DNA of 8,762 nucleotides, from NCBI GenBank assembly GCA_943914555.1, contig CALUCM010000033.1, positions 1 to 8,762 on the forward strand, given 5' to 3'. Under the pieces are notes generated by a model that saw only the letters and a program-made list of their open reading frames with translations, had not been told where the DNA came from and searched no databases. This DNA comes from an uncultured Francisella sp. GTDB taxonomy: Bacteria; Pseudomonadota; Gammaproteobacteria; Burkholderiales; Neisseriaceae. Positions 1-6,233 of the stretch are shown piece after piece; position 1 is the stretch's first letter; each line of letters begins with the position of its first letter. A program made the translations under genes and the position numbers.

Positions 1-911
1 ATCAAAGGTAATATGTGTTTTTGAAAATCTATTTTTTTATATATTTTCTTTAATTCTTTAATTTTATAAAAAGTTATAATTCTCGGCTTATACTGCTCTC
101 TTAGCTCCTTTTGCCCCTTGGCTCTAGCATAAAAAGGCAAACCAGATCTTGAAAATCCAATCATTACAGGTTCTTTACCTGAAGGGATATATCTTAATTC
201 ATTATTTTTCTTAATAAACTTTCCCCCTCTGCCTTCAGTCATATCTGAAATAACATCAAAAAAAGTTAATCCTAATCCTCTTATACCTATAACCATACGA
301 GGCTCAATCAAATCCTTCAATCTAGCGATAGGGTAGGCGGGGAAAAGTTTTTTACTACTACAATCATCTACATTGGCTTCTTCTTCGTGCCCTGTTGTAA
401 TAAAAACATAATGCGCAAAATATTTTTTATTTTTATCAGTTTTTATATCCCAACTATCTCCATTTTGACTTATGGAATTAACTTTCTCATTACAAATGTT
501 TATTGTTATGTGCATAGGAGCAATAGAACACAAATAATCTAAAGACCACTTAAGATATTCTCCTAGTAACTTTCTAGAATAATATCCATTTTTGTCAATA
601 TGCTCACCAATATGCCCTTTTTTAAAATCCAAAAGCCATTCGTAAAAGGAGGGACCTTTAATTAAAAAATGAGAGTTGTTTACTGTACTATCAGAAAATA
701 CAGTCATTTGAGAAGATACTGTGTTTACTAACAAATTATCCGGCTGAGTTGAAGAATGAGTACCGCAACCATATTTACTTTCTTCATCAAATAGATTTAA
801 TTCAATATTACATTTTTTAAGAAAATTATCATATAAGGCATATGCCAAAATCTTTTCTAAGATACTTATTCCTCTAGAACCTAATCCTATAATCGAAATA
901 TGTAAAGCCAT
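1..911 (-). CDS. FAD/NAD(P)-binding oxidoreductase, N-terminal part (runs off left edge)
   Basis: An open frame starts at ATG 911 and has no stop before base 1, giving 303 residues of a longer protein. Seen: an N-terminal Rossmann fold whose dinucleotide motif GLGSRG is at residues 9-14, an acidic strand end (LFDEE, 40-44), a conserved DNLLVNT segment (58-64), GPSFYEWL (86-93), LLGEYLKW (115-122), the flavoprotein motif TTGH (172-175), and a second glycine-rich stretch GIRGLGLTFFD (209-219) followed by TEGRGG (225-230). This order matches the FAD-NAD(P)-binding family (Pfam NAD_binding_9 type), whose members are often 500-650 residues and distantly resemble N-hydroxylating flavin monooxygenases. 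The C-terminal half is therefore missing from view. The upstream Shine-Dalgarno (AAAGG) is about 12 bases away, so it is loose. The gene begins 27 bases after the nitronate monooxygenase stop and is probably last or penultimate in that operon. Family assignment is fairly sure; substrate and reaction are unknown. Confidence 0.8.
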   Translation of the reverse strand, partial: MALHISIIGLGSRGISILEKILAYALYDNFLKKCNIELNLFDEESKYGCGTHSSTQPDNLLVNTVSSQMTVFSDSTVNNSHFLIKGPSFYEWLLDFKKGHIGEHIDKNGYYSRKLLGEYLKWSLDYLCSIAPMHITINICNEKVNSISQNGDSWDIKTDKNKKYFAHYVFITTGHEEEANVDDCSSKKLFPAYPIARLKDLIEPRMVIGIRGLGLTFFDVISDMTEGRGGKFIKKNNELRYIPSGKEPVMIGFSRSGLPFYARAKGQKELREQYKPRIITFYKIKELKKIYKKIDFQKHILPL

Positions 912-938
912 ATCTTTATTTGACCTTTTTATTTAGCT

Positions 939-2003
939 CTATAAGTTACTTTTTGCCAATTGATACTCTTCTATTAATTGACTGATAATCTCTCTTACTT
1001 TTTTTGTTTCAGCCAGCTGGAAGCATTGACCAGCCCAAAGAGAAATAAATTCAGGTTGATCATTATGATTAGCCCAATTCCTCAGATATTTTGTTAGTAT
1101 ATTGGTATATGGATAACTTGGTGCCTTTGCTTCAAAATCCTTATTAGTTTGAATCCATTGATTACTTATGCCTCGCGCAAACTTACCTGTAAAAACACGA
1201 GTAAGCTGAGTATCTCTATCTTTAAACTGTTTTACTGCGTTTTTATAAGCTTTAGATGCACCTGATTCATCTGCACATAAAAACGCAGTACCTAATTGGG
1301 CAGCTTGCGCACCTAAAATTTGCGTAGCTAGTATAGCTTCTCCTGTCATAATACCACCGGACGCAATAATAGGTGTTTTTACGGCGGCTCGTTTAACTAA
1401 AGTCAAAAGGGGCATTAAAGGAAGTTGTTCACTATATTCATTTTCAGGCAAACTTCCTCTATGTCCACCTGCCTCTATACCCTGCAAGCAAATTGCATCA
1501 ATATGATGACTATCCCATAGTTGAGCTTCTTTGACTGTAGTAGCTGTACCGATAATTTTTATATTCTTCTTTTTAAAGGAGTTCAATATTTCTACTGGAG
1601 GTATGCCAAAAGTAAAACTAACTATTGGCGGAGGATCTGCTAAGATTGCTTCAACTTGAGAGCGAAAAGGTTCAGCCCAAAATTCAGGGATGTGAAACTG
1701 ATAATTTATCCCTAAACCACCCAATCGATGCTCTATATATTTTATCGATTCTAATAAATCATCACGTGATAAATTTTTAATATCAGGAAGATAAAATAAA
1801 TTGATACCAAAAGGAAGTCTGGTGTTTTTCTTGACCTCCTTTATTTGCAAAGCAATTTCCTCTGGAGCTAACATTCCAGCACCAATAAAGCCTAACCCAC
1901 CACAGTTAGATACTTCGGATACTAGCTGAGGTGTCGTTATCCCCCCAGCCATAGGAGCTTGCACAATAGGGTACTGTATCCCCAATTTTTTTAATAAACA
2001 CAT
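939..2003 (-). CDS. Nitronate monooxygenase (2-nitropropane dioxygenase family), class I type
   Basis: A 354-residue FMN-dependent TIM-barrel enzyme, expected to oxidise alkyl nitronates such as propionate 3-nitronate in the cytosol. Seen: an N-terminal QAPMAGGITTP motif (15-25), GGLGFIGAGM (35-44), the class signature EAGGHRG (177-183) whose histidine is regarded as the catalytic base, ASGGI (214-218) for phosphate binding of FMN, and LGTAFL (237-242). Length fits bacterial class I enzymes of about 330-360 residues. Start choice: ATG at 2003 has a strong GGAGG eight bases upstream. An in-frame TTG at 2018 would add five residues but overlaps that ribosome binding site, so it is less likely. 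It lies 44 bases after the CMD gene and 27 before the FAD oxidoreductase gene. Related enzymes of this superfamily include FabK-type enoyl reductases, but the EAGGHRG motif and lack of fab neighbours favour nitronate monooxygenase. The true substrate is inferred only. Confidence 0.88.
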   Translation of the reverse strand: MCLLKKLGIQYPIVQAPMAGGITTPQLVSEVSNCGGLGFIGAGMLAPEEIALQIKEVKKNTRLPFGINLFYLPDIKNLSRDDLLESIKYIEHRLGGLGINYQFHIPEFWAEPFRSQVEAILADPPPIVSFTFGIPPVEILNSFKKKNIKIIGTATTVKEAQLWDSHHIDAICLQGIEAGGHRGSLPENEYSEQLPLMPLLTLVKRAAVKTPIIASGGIMTGEAILATQILGAQAAQLGTAFLCADESGASKAYKNAVKQFKDRDTQLTRVFTGKFARGISNQWIQTNKDFEAKAPSYPYTNILTKYLRNWANHNDQPEFISLWAGQCFQLAETKKVREIISQLIEEYQLAKSNL

Positions 2004-2011
2004 ATCTAATT

Positions 2012-2016
2012 CCTCC
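2012..2016 (-). promoter_or_regulatory. Ribosome binding site deciding the nitronate monooxygenase start
   Basis: Reading the minus strand, GGAGG is followed by eight bases and then ATG at 2003. This near-ideal spacing supports the ATG over the in-frame TTG at 2018, which would start inside or immediately before the same Shine-Dalgarno. Confidence 0.75.
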
Positions 2017-2047
2017 AATAGTTAAGTGTTACATAGTTTGACTTCCT

Positions 2048-2482
2048 TTACTCTGATAAATTATCTAAATCTTTGCCTATAGATATAAGAAAATCCCGTG
2101 CAATGTTGAAGCTATCAAGCGCTGCAGGGATGCCACAGTACACTGCGGTGTGTAATAAAACAGATCTTAGCTCTTCAACTGTGACCCCATTATTAATGGC
2201 GCCTCTTAAATGAATCTCAAACTCTGTAGGTCTGTTTAATGCAGTCATTAATGCTAGAGTTATTAAACTTCTTACTTTTAAAGACAGAATATCATCGTTC
2301 CAATTATCGTTCCATGCCCATTTGGTAATGATTTCTTGTAATTTCCAGGAGAATTGATTTGAATTGGCTTTAATCGCACCCTCTATATAGTCTTCTCCTA
2401 AAACAGCCTTTCTGATTTTTAGGCCTTCTGCAAAACTATCTCCCTCATTATTATTCCTTTGATTTTTATTTTTTTCTGACAT
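2048..2482 (-). CDS. Carboxymuconolactone decarboxylase family protein, PcaC-like
   Basis: A 144-residue single-domain all-helical protein of the CMD family. After a polar, Asn/Lys-rich N-terminal tail (1-15) come GLKIRKAVLG (20-29), a middle segment EIITKWAWNDNW (50-61), and the core R71-S72 with LALMTALNRPTEFEIHLRGA (76-95), NNGVT (97-101) and VYCGIPAA (114-121). This pattern is that of 4-carboxymuconolactone decarboxylase (PcaC), which converts the lactone to beta-ketoadipate enol-lactone, including the conserved E87 and H91. It lacks the CxxC pair of AhpD peroxidases, so an antioxidant role is unlikely. No other beta-ketoadipate gene is present, so the real substrate may differ. ATG 2482 is preceded by AGAGAGG ten bases away. 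It appears to be the first gene of a three-gene operon with the nitronate monooxygenase and the FAD oxidoreductase. Fold assignment is confident; exact reaction is not. Confidence 0.85.
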   Translation of the reverse strand: MSEKNKNQRNNNEGDSFAEGLKIRKAVLGEDYIEGAIKANSNQFSWKLQEIITKWAWNDNWNDDILSLKVRSLITLALMTALNRPTEFEIHLRGAINNGVTVEELRSVLLHTAVYCGIPAALDSFNIARDFLISIGKDLDNLSE

Positions 2483-2518
2483 TTTATCAATACCTCTCTT
2501 AAATTAAGTAGAATAGGG

Positions 2519-2628
2519 TTCTAGTGTATCCCAATAGCTTCTTCTATCCAAACCAGCCAATCATATAAATTTAACATAATATATATTATGCGAAATTCGA
2601 TATGAGAGTAGCACAACATACACTAGAA
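2519..2628. repeat. Perfect 11-base inverted repeat with 88-base interior
   Basis: TTCTAGTGTAT at 2519-2529 is the exact reverse complement of ATACACTAGAA at 2618-2628. The flanks show no obvious target-site duplication and complementarity stops at both ends of the arms. It could be a paired regulator site, the ends of a short non-autonomous element, or chance in A+T-rich DNA. Confidence 0.45.
2575..2590. repeat. Perfect 16-base palindrome, possible operator
   Basis: CATAATATATATTATG reads the same on both strands. It lies about 92 bases upstream of the CMD start and inside the larger inverted repeat, and is followed at once by a second short symmetric site (CGAAATTCG, 2591-2599). Such symmetry fits a dimeric regulator site, but a run of alternating A/T makes palindromes easy to get by chance. 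Confidence 0.35.
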
Positions 2629-2662
2629 GCTTTATACCCACTTCTTTGAACTGATTTTTGAA

Positions 2663-3625
2663 TTACTTTTTACTAGAATACTTTTTTTTATCGTCAGAAT
2701 AATGATAAATAAACTGCCTGAAAAGACTTTCTGATTGTTTAATTAATTCTGGCCAGCGAGAAAGATTATCTTCAATGACCACAAAAGAAGCAATAATATT
2801 TGGAGTATTTTTAGGGAAAAAATAGGCTGTGCACCACGAATAAATTCTTCCTGATACCGGCAAACATTCAATGGCCAAATCAACTTGGTCTTTACTGTTT
2901 ATCATCCGATGCCAATAAATTGTTGCTATTTGATCTCCATCAAACGGCGCTTCTACCTCTTCTAAATTCAGCTCTTTTTTGAAGATTGACCTGGTATTAG
3001 ACCCTAATTTGTATTTTCTAAATAAACTTTCTAAATAAGTTCTTAAATTACCAGGATGATTCCTAATATTTGCATCATCAAATTGGCTTAAATCACCGAA
3101 TAAATAAATAGCTGCGTTAGAGTAATCTCTATCACCAGCTTTTTTATCTTCAATCAAATATTCATCATATGTTCCCCAATCAAGTTGATTAAAACCGTAT
3201 TGATCTCGGCCTGGCGTTTTATCTGGCCAATTAACAATGATGCTATAAGCAATAATTCGCTCATCGCACCAGCGCATTTTAGCTTGCCAACCATTTTTTT
3301 TACGAAAACTAATATCATTGTAAATAAAAGGAGTTAACGCATATTTTTTAGGCAAGCGTATATATTGACTACCAAGTAGACCACAATAATATCTATTTCT
3401 CTCTTCTCGCTCTTCTGGGGATAAATTAGATAGATACTGCTGATACTTTTTTTTCTGCTCTTGAGTTAACTGAAAATGATAAGTGTCTTTTAATTTATTG
3501 ATTTCTTCTTTATTCAGCAAATTATCCTGCATATAATCTTCAGAACCACATGCAGTGCTAATACAGATTATCAAACATAGTAGCGCATAACAACAATAAG
3601 CACTAAGTTTATTGCAAAACTTCAA
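2663..3625 (-). CDS. Uncharacterised lipoprotein with four conserved-looking cysteines
   Basis: I do not recognise a family. Read from TTG 3625 it has 320 residues and opens with a typical lipoprotein signal: basic n-region (MKFCNK), hydrophobic stretch at about 8-22, and a lipobox-like STAC with the lipidated cysteine at 26 followed by Gly, which by the Lol rule suggests the outer membrane. After a Gln/Lys/Glu-rich, probably helical linker (about 35-78), the mature domain holds four cysteines (81, 120, 254, 265), enough for two disulfides, plus many Trp, Tyr and Asp residues, suggesting a folded periplasmic domain. Start choice: TTG 3625 has GAAAGG six bases upstream. A TTG at 3643, overlapping the HIT stop, would give 326 residues but a poorer signal peptide with an acidic residue near the N-terminus. 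No ATG is available before the lipobox. It is last in the glmM-dedA-HIT group, and its function is unknown. Confidence 0.75.
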   Translation of the reverse strand: MKFCNKLSAYCCYALLCLIICISTACGSEDYMQDNLLNKEEINKLKDTYHFQLTQEQKKKYQQYLSNLSPEEREERNRYYCGLLGSQYIRLPKKYALTPFIYNDISFRKKNGWQAKMRWCDERIIAYSIIVNWPDKTPGRDQYGFNQLDWGTYDEYLIEDKKAGDRDYSNAAIYLFGDLSQFDDANIRNHPGNLRTYLESLFRKYKLGSNTRSIFKKELNLEEVEAPFDGDQIATIYWHRMINSKDQVDLAIECLPVSGRIYSWCTAYFFPKNTPNIIASFVVIEDNLSRWPELIKQSESLFRQFIYHYSDDKKKYSSKK

Positions 3626-3631
3626 TGGAAA

Positions 3632-3637
3632 CCTTTC
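3632..3637 (-). promoter_or_regulatory. Ribosome binding site deciding the lipoprotein TTG start
   Basis: GAAAGG on the minus strand lies six bases before TTG 3625 and starts just after the HIT stop codon at 3640-3642. This favours the 320-residue form and suggests translation is coupled to the HIT gene. Confidence 0.5.
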
Positions 3638-3639
3638 AA

Positions 3640-4032
3640 TCAATTAAGATGCTGAGAAATTGCTTTAGCGGTTTCTTCTAGATCTCTTTTACTAAGTTGT
3701 ATTTTACTCTTAAAAGTTACATCACGCATGTTATTAATAGGAATTAAATGGACATGTACATGTGGCACCTCTAAACCAATTACAGCCATAGCAACTCGGT
3801 TACAGTCAATTGCTTTTTCAATGCCTTGAGCTACATAATAAGCAAATTTCATCAAATCTAGATAATCTGTTTCAGACAAAGAAAATAATTTATCCTGCTC
3901 TTGCTTAGGAATACAAAGTGTATGGCCTCTGGTATTGGGATTAATATCTAATATTGCTAAAAAACGGTCATCTTCATAAATTTTGTAGCTTGGCAGCTCA
4001 CCACGAATGATTCTAGTAAAAATAGAAGCCAC
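3640..4032 (-). CDS. HIT (histidine triad) family nucleotide-binding protein
   Basis: A 130-residue cytosolic protein of the histidine triad superfamily, whose members hydrolyse or transfer nucleoside monophosphates from substrates such as nucleoside phosphoramidates, usually as dimers. Seen: the N-terminal pattern SIFTRIIRGELPSYKIYED (3-21), the FLAILDINPNTRGHTLCIPK strand region (24-43), and the triad HVHVHLIPI starting at residue 91, with H91, H93 and H95. The usual G-x-E-V-P lead-in is present (86-90). Length is typical of the HinT-like branch. The start is GTG 4032, with AAGG ten bases upstream, and the encoded N-terminus matches where family members normally begin. The gene sits 29 bases after the DedA gene and 14 bases before the lipoprotein start. 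The specific physiological substrate cannot be told from sequence. Confidence 0.92.
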   Translation of the reverse strand: MASIFTRIIRGELPSYKIYEDDRFLAILDINPNTRGHTLCIPKQEQDKLFSLSETDYLDLMKFAYYVAQGIEKAIDCNRVAMAVIGLEVPHVHVHLIPINNMRDVTFKSKIQLSKRDLEETAKAISQHLN

Positions 4033-4061
4033 GATAACGTATCCTTATCAGCTTGTTTATA

Positions 4062-4682
4062 TCAGCTAATTGTATCATCAGTACCTCTTCTTCCCCCAGT
4101 AAAATACCATCTAAAAATAAAGAAGCTAAAAAATATAATAATGAGTATAAAAATAAACAACTTAAAATTATGAGAGATGGTTAATAACAAGGCTTTATTG
4201 CTGGCAAAGATGTAGCCAATCCATATCCATAAAGGGACAGAAACAATTGCTGCTGAACCATCAATTAGTAAAAATTGCAGATATGTTACTCGCTTACTTA
4301 ATCCAGCAGTAAAAAACATAGGAGTTCTAAGCCCTGGGAAAAAACGACCGATAAAAATAGCGCCGTTTCCATATTTTTCAAATTTCTCTTGTAAAATAGT
4401 ATATTTCTTTACCGTTAATAGACGGCCAACTAGTCCTGTTTTTCTAATCTTATTGCCAAAAAAGTAGCCAAGACTAAATACAACTAAATCTCCCAGTAAC
4501 ACACCTAACATTCCAGTGATAATCATGTAAGAGAGATCAGCATTCCCTAAACCTACAACTACTCCACCTGCAAGCAAAGTGATATCTTCAGGAATAGGCA
4601 AACCAAAGCCGCATAATATTAGCACTAAAAATACCGCTAGATACCCATAGCTATGAAAAATTAGTTGTAAAAAATCTAACAC
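4062..4682 (-). CDS. DedA family inner-membrane protein (VTT/SNARE-associated domain)
   Basis: A 206-residue multi-pass membrane protein of the DedA superfamily, several members of which are now assigned as lipid flippases (undecaprenyl phosphate or phosphatidylethanolamine) and are linked to membrane potential and envelope integrity. Seen: hydrophobic stretches at about 13-28, 36-46, 54-76, 136-160 and 172-192; the first re-entrant loop motif PIPED (29-33) with the family's key Glu at 32; and the second motif GRFFPGLRTPMFFTAG (112-127) with R113 and R119. The C-terminus is a short polar tail. The start is GTG 4682 with AAGGAG 12 bases upstream; an ATG nearer to that site is in another frame and closes after four codons. 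It lies 30 bases after glmM, so it is likely co-transcribed. Which lipid it moves is not shown by the sequence. Confidence 0.93.
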   Translation of the reverse strand: MLDFLQLIFHSYGYLAVFLVLILCGFGLPIPEDITLLAGGVVVGLGNADLSYMIITGMLGVLLGDLVVFSLGYFFGNKIRKTGLVGRLLTVKKYTILQEKFEKYGNGAIFIGRFFPGLRTPMFFTAGLSKRVTYLQFLLIDGSAAIVSVPLWIWIGYIFASNKALLLTISHNFKLFIFILIIIFFSFFIFRWYFTGGRRGTDDTIS

Positions 4683-4712
4683 TGGATCATCTTTCTCCTT
4701 AAAAATACATTA

Positions 4713-6077
4713 TTATGTCATAGCATCTGCAATTATAGTGGCTAAGCTTTCTGCTTGTTCCATACGCTTGGCTTCCACCATAATTCGTACCACAGGTTCT
4801 GTACCAGAGGCTCTGATCACTAAGCGACCATTTCCCCCAGATAACTCCTTTTCTACTATTGCAACAGCTTTTTTACTTAATTCTTTCCACTGATCTTTAT
4901 TTTTGCTTTTAGCTGATAAACACACGTTTTTAATAACTTGAGGATAAGGCCGCCAATCTTTTTGGACACTAGCAATATCTTGTCGTAAAAAGGACAAAGA
5001 AGCAAACACTTGCAAGGCAGAGATGATACCATCGCCTGTATTATGCTTGTCTAAACACAGTATATGTCCAGAGGCTTCACCTCCTACTTGCCAATTTTTT
5101 TCTAATAATTTTTCTAATACATAACGATCACCCACCTGTGCTCGTTCAAAAGCAATGCCAAGCTCATTTAAGGCTTGAACCATGCCCATATTAGTCATCA
5201 AGGTACCAACCACACCATTATTTTTTAAATCTCCTTTTAAATACCGCGCCTTAGCAATAATATAAATTAATGCATCCCCATCATAAATAGTACCTTGCCC
5301 ATCAATGAGAACAACTCTATCACCATCACCATCAATAGCAACACCATAATCCGCTTTATTTTGCAAAACTGATAACTGCAAAGTGCGAATATCAGTGGCC
5401 CCTACTTTATCATTGATATTAAAACCAGTGGGTGCATTTCCAATGGAAATAACATGTGCTCCCAACTCATGAAAAACACTTGGGGCCACATGATAGCCAG
5501 CACCGTGAGCAGTATCTACCACAATTTTTAAGCCATATAAATCTAAATGTGAAGGAAAAGTACTCTTACAAAATTCTATATAGCGCTCTGCCGAACCTTC
5601 TATGCGCTTGGCACGGCCAAATTGTGCAGAAGAAACAAACGACAAAGGTTTTTGTAACGCTTCTTCTATTTCTAATTCCATTTCATCAGATAACTTAAGC
5701 CCTTCTTGAGTAAAAAATTTAATGCCATTATCAAAATAAGGGTTATGAGAAGCTGATAACATCACTCCACCATTTAACCGCAGTGCCTTAGTGAGATAGG
5801 CAATACCTGGTGTGGGAAGTGGCCCTGTTAACAGGACATGCACTCCCGCAGAAGTCAAACCCGCTTGTAGGGCCGCTTCTAACATGTATCCTGAGATACG
5901 TGTGTCTTTACCTAAGATGATGGTGATGGGTGTACGAAACTCACTGTGTTTTGTTAATACTCTGCCTGCTGCATTACCTAACTTTAAGACAAAATCTGGC
6001 GTAATAACTGAACTTCCTACTTTTCCTCTAATCCCATCTGTCCCAAAATACTTTTTCAATACCACTTTACTGACCAC
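4713..6077 (-). CDS. glmM: Phosphoglucosamine mutase
   Basis: GlmM interconverts glucosamine-6-phosphate and glucosamine-1-phosphate, the committed step toward UDP-GlcNAc for peptidoglycan and LPS, in the cytosol. All four alpha-D-phosphohexomutase signatures are present in order: KYFGTDGIRG (9-18), the catalytic loop LSASHNP (107-113) with the phosphoserine at 110, the Mg-binding DGDGDR (249-254), the sugar-binding GEASGH (333-338), and the phosphate-binding RASGTEP (422-428). The 454-residue length is normal (E. coli 445). The start must be GTG or TTG: no ATG lies between the in-frame upstream stop at 6102-6104 and the FGTDGIRG motif. GTG 6077 with GAAAG seven bases upstream is the best choice; GTG 6065 is an alternative. 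The gene heads the minus-strand group and is divergent from yggX. The folP and secG neighbours common elsewhere are not seen. Confidence 0.97.
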   Translation of the reverse strand: MVSKVVLKKYFGTDGIRGKVGSSVITPDFVLKLGNAAGRVLTKHSEFRTPITIILGKDTRISGYMLEAALQAGLTSAGVHVLLTGPLPTPGIAYLTKALRLNGGVMLSASHNPYFDNGIKFFTQEGLKLSDEMELEIEEALQKPLSFVSSAQFGRAKRIEGSAERYIEFCKSTFPSHLDLYGLKIVVDTAHGAGYHVAPSVFHELGAHVISIGNAPTGFNINDKVGATDIRTLQLSVLQNKADYGVAIDGDGDRVVLIDGQGTIYDGDALIYIIAKARYLKGDLKNNGVVGTLMTNMGMVQALNELGIAFERAQVGDRYVLEKLLEKNWQVGGEASGHILCLDKHNTGDGIISALQVFASLSFLRQDIASVQKDWRPYPQVIKNVCLSAKSKNKDQWKELSKKAVAIVEKELSGGNGRLVIRASGTEPVVRIMVEAKRMEQAESLATIIADAMT

Positions 6078-6130
6078 TGAATTACTTTCGTTAGCTGTGA
6101 CTTAATGGTACCATATTGCCACAGCGCAGA

Positions 6131-6160
6131 ACTATAACCTAAAAAAAGATTATCGTTTAA
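6131..6160 (-). promoter_or_regulatory. Candidate sigma-70 promoter for glmM, proximal
   Basis: On the minus strand TATAGT (plus-strand 6131-6136, five of six matches to the -10 consensus) lies 18 bases from TTAAAC (6155-6160), a weak -35. It points toward glmM, about 54 bases upstream of its start. This is sequence resemblance only. Confidence 0.35.
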
Positions 6161-6174
6161 TTAATTTTGCCACT

Positions 6175-6202
6175 CAGATAAATTACCAGCTTTCAGTGTC
6201 AA
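6175..6202 (-). promoter_or_regulatory. Candidate sigma-70 promoter for glmM, distal
   Basis: A perfect -35 consensus TTGACA on the minus strand (plus-strand 6197-6202) is followed after 16 bases by TATCTG (6175-6180), a poor -10. It points toward glmM and could act with or instead of the proximal candidate. No clear plus-strand promoter for yggX was found in the same 156-base gap. Confidence 0.3.
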
Positions 6203-6233
6203 AAAAAGTTATTTACTAAGTAAACTAAAGATT

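Larger units (their letters stand above)
2483..2662. other. A+T-rich intergenic region upstream of the CMD/NMO/oxidoreductase block
   Basis: The 180 bases between the lipoprotein stop and the CMD start hold no convincing gene. They must carry the promoter of the accessory block if it is transcribed independently. -10-like hexamers on the minus strand (CATAAT, TATGAT) are present, but none has a good -35 box at 16-18 bases, so no promoter is called. No hairpin followed by a T-run was seen for the lipoprotein operon ending at 2663. A perfect 11-base inverted repeat and a 16-base palindrome lie inside and are listed separately. Confidence 0.6.

Noticed and set aside
2004..2018. TTG start adding five residues to the nitronate monooxygenase
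   Set aside because: It overlaps the GGAGG that serves the ATG at 2003, and the family normally begins close to that ATG.
2519..2628. Calling the inverted repeat an insertion element
   Set aside because: No target duplication, no transposase, and only 11 bases of arm, so it is kept as a repeat only.
2602..2649. Plus-strand 15-codon open frame
   Set aside because: Very short, without a ribosome site, and lying across one arm of the inverted repeat; chance is the simplest explanation.
5456..5698. Plus-strand open frame of 80 codons
   Set aside because: It lies wholly antisense to glmM, whose motifs are intact, and has no recognisable protein features.
5812..6105. Plus-strand open frame of 97 codons
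   Set aside because: Antisense to the N-terminal part of glmM with no ribosome site or family resemblance; a shadow frame.
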